Assembly (NCBI GenBank): GCA_016748015.1
Contig: JAAOMT010000718.1
Coordinates: 235,738 to 299,737, forward strand
Direction: 5' to 3'
Origin: Geosiphon pyriformis
Lineage: Eukaryota; Glomeromycota; Glomeromycetes; Archaeosporales; Geosiphonaceae
Length of the DNA: 64,000 bases
Within the stretch, counting starts at the first letter, position 1, and each line of letters starts with the position of its first letter. This document shows, piece after piece, positions 48,623 through 61,009 of the stretch. A program made the position numbers and the translations under genes. The notes under the pieces were generated by a model. It made no database searches and was not told the origin of the DNA. It saw only the letters and a program-made list of their open reading frames with translations.

Positions 48623-50470
48623 TATTGAGCTCTGTCGAAATCTAACTCTGTTAATTCTCTTTCTTGAAGTATTTCTTGAATTTTATTTTCGAGAATTACT
48701 TGTGTTATTTAAATCTGTAATTCTTCAAATTGAGCATTGGTGATCTTTCTTAATTGATTACTGATAACCGTATCCATTGCTTTGTTGAGTAAAATTTCTG
48801 GTTGATCCTGAAATGCTGTGTGTATTTGGTATATGGCTCAAGCCTGTGTGGATAAGTTGTTCTTTTCCACAAAATATTCTAATTGTTGTAGTATTCTTGT
48901 GTTGAATAATTGCTGTTACTCATAGAATATAGAAAATATAGTATTATTAGTCAGTAGATATTAGCCAATCAGAGGTAAACATAGTAAATGTGGAATTCCA
49001 GAATTCCTCTCAAAGGAATTGCAGAATTCCAGGAATTTCAAGATTCCCCAACGAGAAATTGCAGGATTCCAGAATTGCAGGATTCCTCTCATTAGGAATT
49101 GCAAGATTCCAGGAATCTCAGAATTCCTGTCACAAAGAATTGAGGAATTGAGGAATCTCAATTATGTATATATAGCAGTAGTATTAGAAGCTAAAAAGAC
49201 AGACCTCTCAGTTTAGATTTAATTTAAGCAACATTCCAGTTCCCAATCATCAAATAAATAATTATTCTATATCTCAACACACTCTCTACTATCAACACTT
49301 CATGTTAATAGTAATTGATACTTAACCATACTGGAACAATAGCTCTTGATTACGGCTATTAACGAGATACTAACAAATTTGCCTTGGCTTATTTTCTCTA
49401 TTTTCTTTATTTTTATTTTCTTTATTTTATTTTCTTTCTTTCTTTGATTTTGTTGTTGTATACTAATTGATTAAAAGATTAAGCACTGAGTTATTGACAT
49501 CAAAGATAGTCTGGTAAAAGACCCAGAAATAAGGGTAGGATTTTATATATTATTGGATAGCTTACCAGAAAGGCACAACTGCCAGACTAAATCTGGCCAC
49601 CACGCTAAGAAAGAAATTGAGAAAACTCTTGGAAAGATACATCTATTATTGACACTATTGAATCTCTGTCTATTATACAAAAAACTCCATCCAAAACTTT
49701 TAGATACAACACTTATAAAACATCATCAATAGAAGTAGCTTTTGAGCACCAAGTTATGAGTTTGTTATTTAATTCAACAGCAGAAATAATCACCTGTAAC
49801 ATCGCTTTGTTTTATCTGTATATAGATTCTGGATATTCACATGTTGTCCCAAGTAAAAATAACAATAATTTCTTGGAAATTGTTGTATCCACCAATTCCA
49901 AGTTTCTTTAGTCAACTCTTGATATAGTAACTCTTTTGTCAACTCTTTTATTGCTAATTTTACTTTCACAATGATTTTGTCAACAGTATTTTCTGTTTTC
50001 TTCTATGTTCTATATGGTGATGTCTTTCTAGTGTCTTGATATCGGATGGTTTGTTGATTAATTGTAATTTCCATCTCTTGGTGTTGAATCAATTGAAAGA
50101 GTTGTTGTGCTAATGAGTGGATGTTGTCTGTAATTTCCATTTTTCTGATATTTTTTGTTGTGTCTATTATGTCTTTATATATTCTTTTGATGGATTAATT
50201 TAACGTGTTGTTGTCAATGATAATAATTGGTTCCAGATCTCATAGAATCTCCTCTGGTTGGACTAGTATCTTTTGTACTCTTAATTATGGAATATTACTG
50301 ATGGATGGTGGTGTAATGTTGTGATATGGTTTTAGTCAATTTCCATGTGCTGCTTTGGTTAAAATTTTGTTATCTAGTCTTAACTTGTAAGCTCTATTCC
50401 CTAGAATTTCTTCTATATGAAATGGTCCATCTTATTTGGGGTCGAATTTTCCACTCTATTGTTTTTCTGC
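48623..50470 (-). pseudogene. Gypsy C integrase tail and C-terminal extension, split by a solo LTR
   Basis: The upper part reads an integrase C-terminus like that of element A (WDEPFYIHKILGN and KILRKAAHGN in A; GPFHIEEILGN and KILTKAAHGN here). The extension then reads FPRNYCYFYLGQHVNIQNLY against FPINYCYYQLGKHLNIQTLY in A. The frame resumes below the solo LTR with ITNAQFEELQ and LDFDRAQY just before the polypurine tract. This shows the extension is a conserved part of the polyprotein in two element families. Confidence 0.8.
48914..49801 (+). repeat. Solo LTR nested in gypsy C
   Basis: It begins TGTTACTC and ends TGTAACA (888 bp), in the same orientation as and similar to the 5' LTR of D. 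Flanks TTGC (48910-48913) and TCGC (49802-49805) fit a 4-bp target duplication with one transition. The coding sequence of C continues on both sides. Confidence 0.88.
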
Positions 50471-51376
50471 TGTTACTCATAGAATAGAGAAAGTATATTA
50501 TTATTAGCAAGTAGAGATTAGCCAATCAAAAGTAGACATAGTAAATGTGGAATTTCAGGATTCTTCTTAGAGAAATTACAGAATTCCAGGAATTTCAGAA
50601 TTCTCCAGTGAGAAATCGCAGGATTCCAGGAATTCCAGGATTCCTGTTACAAGGAATTGAAGAATTGAGAAATCTCAAATATGTATATATAGCAGTAATA
50701 TTAGAAGCAGAAAAGACAGAATTGACACCAAGAATCCTTAGCTTAGTTACCACAATTCTCAAATAAATAATTATTCACTATCTCAAATCCATTCTTTACT
50801 ATTAACACTTCATGTTGATAATAACTGATACTTAACCATACTGGAACAATAGCTCTTGATCACAGCTATTAATAGAATACTAACTTGCAAACCACCTTGG
50901 CTTATTTTTTATTTTCTCTTTATCTTTTCTTTATTTCTTTGTTGTCTACTAACTTGATTAAAGAACTTACTCTTGGAGGACTTACAGAGAAATAAAACTT
51001 ACTTAAACAATATTTACTCTTGAAGGACTTACGAAGAAATAAACTTGCTTAAACAATATTTACTCTTAGAAGACTTATGGAGAAACTGATGTCAGAAAAC
51101 AGCACTGGTATACACTTATGGAGAATATCGTATCAGGAGAATCATCAACCATCAAGCTGAGCAAGCAATCGACAAAACTATGGTTTCAAAAAACTACTGA
51201 TAAACTGTTACCCTTGAATTTCTGTCCATTATACAAAGAACTCAATTGGAAAACCTTCAGATAAAATATCTTCAGATTATTATCATCACTAATTGCTTTG
51301 CGCACTAAGTTACGAGTTTGTTATTCACTTGACACTCCAAAGAATCACTTGTAACATTTGGTGCTCCCTGTGAGGT
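50471..51376 (+). repeat. 5' LTR and primer-binding site of gypsy D
   Basis: TGTTACTC opens the LTR at 50471 and TGTAACA closes it at 51356. TGGTGCTCCCTGTGAGG (51359-51375) follows and begins TGG as a tRNA-primed site must. Elements B and E share the TGGTGCT start. The LTR carries a GGAATTCC array (about 50555-50665). Confidence 0.88.
50968..51085. repeat. Tandem repeat of about 48 bp in the 5' LTR of D
   Basis: About two and a half imperfect units beginning TACTCTTGGAGGACTTA follow each other. The array is not obvious in the LTR at 48914, so it may be a variant-specific expansion. Confidence 0.7.
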
Positions 51377-53180
51377 ATAATTCTACAGAGAACCAACACC
51401 AACAACACCATCTAAACGTGGCAGAATCAGAAATTATAGGAGCCAACCACTTAGGATTTGCAAAATCCTTGTTTCAACAATACAGTCAACAATTAGGATT
51501 AAACAGTAATCACTACCCAGCCAAATCAGCCTTCAACTATTACGTCAACAATAAAATCACAGACTGTTTAGGAGGAACTGTTAATATCGAGTCAGCAAGA
51601 GAAAATTTCTATACAGAATTATTTCAACACACCAACTTACCAAGAAATCACAGTTTTGCCCCAATCATCAAGGAAATCAATCAAACCATTGAAAGATACA
51701 CACAACAACAATTTCCCATTACCTATGCAGACAAAAGTAAAGGAAAAATACAAACACCAGCAGCAACACCAAAAAAAATACAGTTATCTAGTTGGAAAAA
51801 ACACAGAGTAGAATCACCAACCACTCCATCACATCACTACATACCTGAAAGCACCATCAATATTTTATCAGCAGACACGTCCACATCAATTGTGACATTA
51901 ACATTTGGAAGATTTCAGTTCCAAAGCAAACAACGGAAAGAAGACTTACTAGGACCATACAGCATGTATTTTGAAAGATTTAAATTACGATCTTCAACAC
52001 CATCAGGAATTCAATCACCAATACCCCAACCAGATTTCAGAGCTGCTACTCCATGGGAATTATCAGAAGAAGAAAAGGAAGGAAGTAAAGATCAAGGATT
52101 CACTTACCAAAACCCGATCTCAAAAAACTCGGAATTTGGAACCCTGAATGTTCAGACTTAGCAAAATTAAAACAATCAGAACCCTAATTTAATTAATTAG
52201 CCAAACATACCTCCAAATATCATCATCGATTACCCACCAATTGATCCGATAGTCAAACCCATTCAGCAGCCATCTCAACAACCAAATCTGCAAATCCAAC
52301 AGCCATAAGGACCACCTCAGCAATTACCACGGCAACAACAACCACTACAGCAACCATAACAACAACTAAACATAAACCAAATGACCTATGTACCCATCAC
52401 CAAGTTAGAAAACTTTACTAGCAAAAAAGTCAACACTTAAGCATGAATCAATAATGTTTCCAAGGCCATCATAGTGAACAATTGAGACGATGCCAGAGCC
52501 CTACAGGTAATCCCATACTTTCTCAAAGAAACTGCCAATTCTTGGTATCAGAGTTTAGCTGTCAAATCACAAACATTCCAACAATTCAAAACTGTCTTTC
52601 TGGGATATTTTAGCAACAATAACAGTATTAATCATCTAGCCAATACTTTTACCACAATCAAACAGAATAATACTGAAGCAGTCACAACATACTTAGGATG
52701 CTTTCATAGAGTTCTACACCAAATTCAAGCCATTGACGCTATGTATTTTACAGAACCCCAGATCCTCAACCAGTTTATTTGTGACCTGCATAGTAGTATT
52801 TTGCAACACATATGCTCATTACATCCAGCCAACTTTCAAGCTGTAGTTATACACACTAGAGATTTCGAATCAGCTGAGCTAAAAGCCAACCACGCTCAAG
52901 CTATAAATTTAGTAATGAATGGATTATCTGATTTGGATTCCAAATTGAAGCAAATCAGTGATACCATTAATTAAAAAATTGAGGGATACTTAATTAACAA
53001 CCATCAGTTCATTTATCAACCTCCCCAAAGATGTAGTAATCAGGGAAATGCCAATCATTTCCAAAATCAAGCATGTCTATTATCATCAATTAATCAACCA
53101 TGGCAGCAGGAAACATGTGTCTGCCACAACTGTGGTAAACAAGGTTACATAAGAGCCAACTGCAATGCTTATAACCAATG
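51358..53180 (+). pseudogene. Gypsy D gag with CCHC zinc knuckle
   Basis: The reading frame opens through the primer-binding site. It gives an N-terminal ~265-residue segment, a Pro/Gln-rich linker and a capsid-like helical region (ANSWYQSLAVKSQTFQQFKT, about 52540). It ends in a zinc knuckle CHNCGKQGYIRANC (about 53116-53160, C-x2-C-x4-I/H position-x4-C; the usual His is Ile here). Stops at 52159 and several between 52190 and 52490 interrupt the same frame. They fit CAA, CAG or TGG changed by C-to-T or G-to-A. No frameshift is seen. Confidence 0.8.
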
Positions 53181-55546
53181 ATCAGAAAATCAACATCAAA
53201 ATCCCGATCCCCAATTTCAAACCCAGAATCAATATTAAAATCAAAATCAATACCAAAACACTTACCTGCCAATGATGCAGCAGCCAATTTATCAAGCACC
53301 AGTATATCAGACTCCAGTTTATTAACTGCAGCCACCAGCAATATATCAACCACAGCCATTTGTAATATATTAATTACAGCCACAAGTAATCTATCAACCT
53401 CAAACCATTCAAATACTACCCCAAAACTTATCTCAACACAGAACCCAAAGACTGAGAATGACACAACAAAACTGGAAATCAGTGATAGTTGTCCACCAAC
53501 TAATCCCCAGTTCTTTCAATGCACCATCAGGATCACATTCTCGGAATTCAGGTACTGGTGTTACCCAAAACCCAAATTCTCAGAACTATTTAAGTCTTCT
53601 GGTTATCCCAAAAGACGCCACCATCAACAATTCGGGATTCAACCAACAACAAGCACTTACCAACAACATTCCACCAGCAACTGTCACCAATGATGAATCG
53701 CTTGTGGCCATTTTTTCCTTTGACTTAGAAGAAATGATCAAAATTCTATTGTTCAGTGGAGCAGTTCTTGAAGAGAAGCCAATCACCATCATGTATACGG
53801 ATGCCAAAATTAATGGCCACACCATCAAACTGATCTTAGATAGTAGATCAGCTGACAGCATCATAACAAAACAACTCATGAATCAATTAGGTTACCAAGT
53901 TGACCGAATTGCTAATGCAAAAATTATTACAGTTAATGGAGTGACCAAAACTTCAATAGGCAAAATAGACAACCTACCTATCATAATTAATGGCATCACA
54001 GTACCCATCAAAGTCCTTGTAATGGAAGCCACTTAGTACCAAGCTCTTGTTGGAAATAATTGGCTATCCAAAACAAATGCCGTACTTGATTGGACAATGC
54101 AAGAGCTCTAACTGAGCCAAAATGGTCAACATACTCAGGCACCAGCAGTATGTAGCCACTTTAAACCAACCAACTCGCAGCCACTAATCAAATTTGAGGA
54201 GGAAGCAAAGAAACCAACATGGGAAGCATATCAGGTTTTGTGGGCTGACATCAACCACAATAAACTGCTGTCCATACTTGTCTGAAACAAAGACGATCAT
54301 GGAAAAAGAAAGCAGAAAGAAAAACATACCTGGGAAACCACCATTGGCACTTGGATTGACAACAACCAAAACGAGTTGCCATCTACACTAAGTTGGGAAG
54401 AAAAAGGGAAAAGAAAGGAAAGAGAAGACAACATACCAGAGGAAACCAAATCAACAAAAGACACCACCAGTGGCTGGACAAGTTTGTACTCCATCCATGA
54501 GCCACTGCCACAACCACTACACATACTGCTCAAATACAAAAATTGTGGAAAAAAACTTTCTTCCATGGAAGCTTGGGTCACACCAGACAAAGATTACTGG
54601 ACATGAACCCACTATTATTGCAAGCCTTGCCACCATGAATGGTATGGCTACCCAAAAAGACAAGACAAGTGGAACAACGAACCATGTCTCATTTGTGGCA
54701 AACAGTTGCTTGACGAAGGAATGTGGAACAACATTCCTGGTCGAAGAGGAATATACAATGCTTCATGCCAGTACACAATCTTCATCAGTGACTGGGTGAG
54801 TTGTGGCACGCCAATAACTGCCACTTGGCACCAAGCAATCTCTCACCTGGACAGATACCCACATGATAAAGACGAGATCTGGTGAATGGTGAATGCCAAA
54901 ATAGAAAGCACCATGCCCAACAAAATCTTGGAAATCAAGAACAATCCTCCAGAACCAGTTAACATTATCTTAATCCCAAACTCAGATGCTTTTTTTAACA
55001 TTGAGACCAACCCAGAAGACTTCCACAAACATTATCAAAATTTAGCACCAACCAGAGAGAAACAAGAAGAGTGGTTAGCACAGTTAAACACTCAATTATG
55101 TGACCACTGTTTAATCCCATGTGACTTTTAATATTGTAATGAATGTAACCTCATTTACAATCCACCAATCCATATAATCTACATGATCCCAGAGGAAATC
55201 GAACCAATCAGCAGCTGTGCATCGGAATTAGAATTACCATTCAATCCTGATTCAAACTCCAACAACGATGATAACAAAAACACTGGTTCCAGTTCTGTTC
55301 AAATTGGCAATAACAATAACGATGACGATTCCAACTCAAATTCAAACTCCAACCCAAAATATGAACAATACATTGCACTGCCAGACCTCTTCAAAGAACA
55401 GAAGTTGAAATGGTATAGTGATAATAATGAAGGTATCATACCAGAATGTGTGCATGATACTGATGCTGGGTTTGATCTGAAATATCCTGAAAAAGATGTT
55501 ATAAAATTGGAACCACATTCATGCATCTGCATAAATCTGAAAGTAG
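53181..55546 (+). pseudogene. Gypsy D protease, Cys-rich modules and first half of dUTPase
   Basis: This continues the gag frame without a frameshift. A Gln/Pro/Tyr-rich linker leads to a retropepsin region with LILDSRSADSIITKQLM at about 53835; the usual DSG/DTG active-site triplet reads DSR. Then come C-x2-C-x19-C-x2-C (YYCKPC...CLICG, about 54610-54710) and a second Cys cluster (CDHCLIPC, about 55100). An acidic Asn/Ser tract precedes dUTPase motif 1 as DTDAGFDL (about 55455). In-frame stops include the TAG after VLVMEAT (54034), TAA after MQEL, TGA after SILV and TAA after CDF. Element E interrupts the frame after NLKV. Confidence 0.88.
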
Positions 55547-56249
55547 TGTTACGGGTTGGAGTAACAAGCTAACAGATAGCAAGGAAGAACAGGATTGTAG
55601 GGTGATGGAAATAATCAAAGAGAAATTCAACTTTAAAGAGCGAATTGAATGAGTATGAATTCAATGTGCAAGATCAGTCTCATAAAATATCTCAGTTGCT
55701 ATTCTTTTCAAAGATAACTGGGGAATCTAAAAGTAGAAGGATAGTCCGTACTGTCAACAATTGATCACTATTGGTATAATTCTATGTCTCATGTCGGTGC
55801 TCTTAGAATTCAATATCAGGTATCAACTTGTGCTTTTCAGTCATGTTTATTTAAATAATCTTCAAATGCTACAATTATATACGTTAAGAAAAGGCCAACA
55901 AGTAATCTTTTATCTTAAGATGTTTGGATACTTGAAGGTAAGAAAAGAAAAATTAGCAATAAAAGAGTGATTGAGATAAAAGTTGTTATTTTTATTTATT
56001 TGATTCTTGTCTAAGAAATGATTTTCTACAGCTAAGAGACTTATTGCTTATATAGCTATTGAAAATAGTCAATGACCAGGTTAATGACTAGGTTAATGAT
56101 TAGGTCAATGATCAGGTCAATAATCAGGTCAATGGTCAGGTCATTGATCAGGTCAATGATCATTATCTAAAAATAGAGTGGCTAATTATATGACATCAGT
56201 GACTAATACATGTGATAACTAATAAAAATTATGGGTTTCAACCGTAACA
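55547..56249 (-). repeat. 3' LTR of gypsy E (703 bp)
   Basis: Plus-strand ends are TGTTAC at 55547 and GTAACA at 56249. It contains eight 12-bp units at 56068-56163. Apart from that array it closely matches the 5' LTR. The purine-rich GAAGAGAATGA preceding it on the minus strand is the likely polypurine tract. Confidence 0.92.
56068..56163. repeat. 12-bp tandem array, eight units, in the 3' LTR of E
   Basis: Units of the form GTCAATGATCAG follow head to tail with a few C/T differences. The 5' LTR has four units at 63140-63187. Confidence 0.9.
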
Positions 56250-56377
56250 TCATTCTCTTCAAAGAGATTGAGCTCTGGCAAAATCAAGCCATTTATAGGG
56301 TATTCTAATTGAAGAGTTTTATCTAACTCAAAACTAACTAGTTTGTTGAAGTCTTTTGTGAATAGAGTATATAGTAC

Positions 56378-57375
56378 TTAAGGCAAAATAAGCTTTGTAT
56401 CCAAGAAACCAAATCTTTGTATAAGAATTTTGGCTCTTTTTGCAATGGTCAAAACTCTTGGGACATCTAAACATATAATGCCCAAAATTTCCACTTGTAT
56501 CTCTGAAGTTGTTTTCTTCATGAGCTTCATTTCTTCTATGATTTCACCAAAATGACCATAGAGTTCTAGTTGCCTTCCATATGACAAGTTTTTGTCTATG
56601 GGCAAGATTTCCTTAATCATTTTTCCAATTGTCATAGAAAGTGTAAGTATTGCTGCTGTTATGCTTTCCAGCAAATACTTATCTATTTTGCTACCAATTC
56701 TTTCTCTTCTGGTAGTGGTTTTCTTTGGTCTAATAACAGTATGTGTTCTACTGTTATCAGTTATGGTGGTTTGTTTTCCAATGGTCAGAATAGCATTTGA
56801 ATAATTTTTGATTCAGTACTCATGGAGAGTATAGAAAACATTTTGAATGTTTTGATCTAGAAAATAATTGTTCATATTGATTGAAGATACCTCTGTTTTG
56901 GGAATGGTGTATTTATTTATATCTAATTTTTGTTGATCATTTGGGTTGGTATTACCACAACAGGTAACCAATTAGGTCATTTGTAATATTTCTTGAGTCG
57001 TGTGTCATGAACAGGGTGATCATTGAAGATTGTTCTATATTGATTTTGTAAGATATAAGAACCATTGTTTAAAACTTTGTTGACTATAAAGAGTCCTTTC
57101 CATTGGCTAGAGAATTTATCACCATAGACATTGTCTCTGTCTGAATGGTATTCTAAAACTAAGTTACCAACACTTAAGGAAAGTGTTTTATATGTTTTCT
57201 TTTTTTTAAGCTTCTCTTAGAATTGTTTTATCTTTTCAAAGGCAATTATTTGTGCTTCTACTAATAAGTCAAAAATAGTACCAAGTCTTCTTTGCAAAAT
57301 GTCTTTGTAATTCTCTATTGTTATTTCTTCAAAGGGTATTGTTTCAATATCAGTTTCTATTGGTAGGATTGCCAT
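56378..57375 (-). pseudogene. Gypsy E integrase C-terminus and polyprotein tail
   Basis: Below the integrase core stop the minus strand reads an integrase C-terminal segment (WKGLFIVNKVLNNGSYIL, about 57090) and then a tail with a 98-codon open frame at 56378-56674. It occupies the place of the extension seen in A and C, but similarity to those is not evident by eye. Several stops occur. Confidence 0.6.
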
Positions 57376-60300
57376 TCATCCATAGAGTAGATAAAAGAAT
57401 TCATAACTTGTTATGTTATGATTCACAGTTCTATAAGCAAACAAAGCTGAAGGCAGTACTTTGTTCCATAAGTTTGTTTTTTCACTGGTTTTGGCTAGGG
57501 TTTCACATAGTGTTCTATTGAAACGTTTTACTAGGCCATTTGTTTGGAGGTAATAAGGAGAGGAAAGTTTGTGACATATTTCTATTTTTCTGCAAAGTTC
57601 TTTAACAAGTGTACTGAGAAAAGCTCTTCTTCTGTTAGATAAAAGTTTTTTGGGGCAGCCATGGTGACAAATGATATCTTTATAAATGAAATTGGCTATT
57701 GAGACTGCTGTTTGGTTTGGAGTGGCTCTTGCTTCTACCCACTTTGTAAGATAGTCTGGAGTGGCTCTTGCTTCTACCCACTTTGTAAGATAGTCGGTAA
57801 TTGTGATAATGTATCTGTTGCCATCAAGAGTTATTGTTAAAGATCCAACAATATCTATACCAATTCTGTCAAAGAGTTGACCAACAGAGATTGGATGGAT
57901 ATCTTCTTTGCGATTGGGTTTTCCTTTTCTTTGACAGATATTACAGGTTTTGATGTATTCAGCAATGTCTTTTCCCAAGGTAGGCCAATAATAGTAAGCT
58001 AGAGTTTTCTGAATTGTTTTTGTTTTTCCAAAGTGTCCAGCTAATAGATCAGTGTGCATATTGTAGATCACAATTTCTCTTTTTTCAAATCTGATGACTC
58101 TCTGGAGGTGGTCAGGATTTTTTCTATTTTTTTTATAAAGTTGGTTTTGGTGAATCAAATAAAAATTTGATTGTTTGCGCAAATGTTCTCTTTGTTGTCA
58201 TGTGTATTTTGGTGGGTATTGTCCTTTACCCAAAAATTCTATTAAGACAGAGTAGTTGTCCAAGTCCATTATCGTGTTTGTCAAAAAGGGGGGGAATTAT
58301 TAATAATTAAGTTGGTTTTGTTTGAGAGGGTTGTTCTGTCACTGGATGGTAAGTCTGGAGAGAGCGTCGGCATTTTGATAATTAGCTCCTTTGCAATGTT
58401 GAATATCATAGTTGAATTCATCTAAGTGGAGTATCCAGCAAGTTATCCGTTTGTGTTCTAGCCTCTTTTTGTTGCACAGCCAAACCAAAGCTTGGTGATC
58501 TGTTATCACCAAAAACTTCACACCAAGAAGATACTTGCTCCAGTAACTGGTGGACCATACTACTGCTAAGCATTCTTGTTCAGTGACTGAATAGTTCTGT
58601 TCTGCTGGGGAAAGAGTTCTACTGGCATAGGCTATGGCATGTTCTTTGCTATCTTCATCTTTCTAAGAGAGAATAGTACCAAGTCCAAAGCCAGATGCAT
58701 CAGTATGGAGAATAAAGGGTTGATCTAGATCAGGTTGCTTGAGGATGGGTTTTGTAACCAGTTTTTCCTTTAAAGTTTCAAAGACTTTTTGCTGATGTGT
58801 TCCCCAATGGTAATTGACATTTTTCCTGAGTAGCTGATTGAGAGGAGAGGCGATTTTGGAGAAATCCTTGACAAATTTGTGATAATAAGAGGCCAAACCA
58901 AGAAAAGAGCATAGTTCATAAATGTTCATTGGTTGTTTGATGTTTTGGACTTTTTCAACTTTGGCTGGGTCAGGAAAGATTCCATCTTTTGTAATAAGAT
59001 GACCAAGGAACTGGGTGGATTGTCTTCCAAAGAAAGATTTGATTGGGTTGATCTTAAGGCCAGCATTTCTAAGGAGGTCAAAAACCTTTTGCAAATGTTT
59101 CAGGTATTCATTCCAGATTTTTGAATATACCATTATGTCATCCAAATAGACTAGAACAAAGTTTTCCTTAACTGATTCAAATATTTTATCCATTAAGTGT
59201 TGAAAGATGGGAGGGGCATTGGTGAGACCAAAAGACATGACTGTGAATTTATAGGTGTCATACTTGGTGATAAAAGCAGTTTTCTTTCTGCTTTTTGGAT
59301 CCATCTCTACTTGCTAGAATCCAGCAGTTAAGTCGATAGTTGAGAAGAAAGCAGCATCCTTGAATTGGTCTAACATTGCATCAATCTTGAGAAGTGAATA
59401 CATGTCTCTTTCAGTGATGGCATTTAATTGGTGATAGTCAACACAGAAGCATAGTGTTTTACCTTTCTTGAATACTACTACAACTGGGAAAGCCCATTCA
59501 CTTTTGGTTTCTTGTATGAATCTAAGTTTTTTCATCCAGTTTATCTCTTTCTTGATAAACTCATCATTGTGCCAATTGGATTGATAAGGCTTCAAATGGA
59601 TGGGTCGAGTTTCTCTGGTGGTGATGGTATGTTGTATCACATAAGTATGTCCAGGGGTATTATCTTCTTTGGAGATAACTGGGCTATTTCTAGCCAGCAA
59701 ATTTTCAATGTCTATTTTTCTTTCTTCTGGGGAGAGTTTTTTTTGTTCTACAACCAGTAATTGGATTTCAAGTGGTTCATTCTCAAAGAACTTCTGTACT
59801 TCTTTCAATTCTTCTTTGGGTATCAAACTGATTGGTTCCCAATCTTTGTAATAGATCAGGCATGATTTGCATTCATCGCTTGGAGAATACAAGGGTTTGT
59901 TGCACCAACACCTGGCACAAGGACCATGCCACCAAAAACTGTATTTGGCTTTTTTGCCAGGTTTTTTTTCAAAGATTCTTCTAAGAATATCATAATAAGG
60001 CCAGCAGATTAGCTTGCCATTTACAATAATTCCTTCTTTATCTGCTTTAATATTGTCCAGTGGTTTGCCATTGTTGGTAAAGGTGGTATAGGTGAGTTTA
60101 GCAGTTTCTTTTTGTTCTTTTTGTTCTTCTTCTTTATCGCTCTCTTCATCATTTGATTGTTCTTCTTCTTGGTTTTGTTTGGGTACTGGGGGAGTTGTCC
60201 AATGGCAACACTTAACCACAATGGATTTCTTACCACATCTGATGGTTAATTCACAAAGTTCATAATCAAGCAAAGCTTTTGCTTTCTTAAGCCATTCATT

Positions 60301-60645
60301 GTCAACAATGATGATGTATTCCTTGGCTTCAGAAACTTTCATGTCAGTTTCAATGCTGATTCTATTGATGTGGACAGAAATAGCTTTGGCAATACCTAGT
60401 TCTTTCTTTTTGTCACCATGTACGTTGGTTATTGGTCTGGTGGAAGATTCATCAATCTTTCTACCAATTGCTTCCAAAAAGTGTTTGGCAATGACACTAA
60501 CAGATGATCTACTGTCTAGAATTAAGTCAATGAAGTATCCAGCCACTTGGGCTTTACAAATCAGAGAGGTAACATTGCTGTTGTCAGCAAATTCAGCTTG
60601 GTGAGGGCACTTGTTGGTTTTTGGTGTCTTCTTCTTTGGAATCAA
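57376..60645 (-). pseudogene. Gypsy E pol: protease, RT, RNase H, integrase
   Basis: One frame runs from 60645 to 57376, broken by stops between 59314 and 59304 (TAG for the usual W of GFWQVEM), at 58663, 58339 and near 58200. The protease has LILDSRSSVSVIAK (DSR in place of DSG). RT is complete with LVYLDDIMVYS intact (about 59150). RNase H has TDASG and TDHQALVWL. Integrase has a zinc module and FDRIGIDIVGS, but the second catalytic Asp reads Asn (LLSNRRRAF) and the catalytic Glu reads Lys (LVKRFNRTL). A 39-bp tandem duplication repeats DYLTKWVEARATP in the core. The element is not functional. Confidence 0.93.
57719..57796. repeat. 39-bp tandem duplication in the integrase core of E
   Basis: Two copies differ only at the last base (57719-57757 and 57758-57796). 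It is in frame and adds 13 residues after the first catalytic Asp. Confidence 0.92.
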
Positions 60646-60926
60646 GGATTGTGAAGATCTTTTCTGAACTGTGGGTGGGTCATTAACTGGCCAAAAGTAA
60701 TATGTGCTGGAGTTTCCATGAGATCTTTAACAACAGAATAGGGTCCAGATTTTTGTACAATTTCTGGGGGTTCCAACTTTGGGAAATTCTTAAAAACTTT
60801 AGTCTTTGGTGGCTTATTGTTATCAGCAGCAGAAGTTGAGGCTTTGTTGGGGTTTAAAACGAAATCAACCTTGGCTTTCTTCTTCTTTCTGGTTGGTTCT
60901 AAGGTGTTGATTGCTAGTTCATCCAT
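60642..60926 (-). pseudogene. Gypsy E linker between gag and protease
   Basis: A 94-codon frame, MDELAINTLEPTRKKKKAKV, ends just 4 bp into the pol frame. It is Lys- and Pro-rich with no known domain. The shift between this frame, gag and pol could be a frameshift site or an indel. Confidence 0.5.
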
Positions 60927-61009
60927 GTTATGGTCATTATCAGTTAAGTTAAAAGTGTAAAAGGGGTTTTCTTCTGGTTGGCTTGCACTCTCACCCTTTG
61001 GAGGTGCAC

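Larger units (their letters stand above)
47773..50470 (-). mobile_element. Gypsy element C fragment: 3' end with 3' LTR
   Basis: On the minus strand the order is integrase C-terminus (about 50470-50330), C-terminal extension, polypurine tract and 3' LTR. The fragment is interrupted by a solo LTR (48914-49801) and cut on its 5' side by element D at 50471. It inserted in a LINE (47772/47773 junction). It is related to element A but belongs to the LTR family of D. Confidence 0.85.

Noticed and set aside
55761-55970. Open frames within the LTRs of element E (also 62833-63042)
   Set aside because: They are in non-coding LTR sequence, mirror each other because the LTRs are copies, and have no domain.
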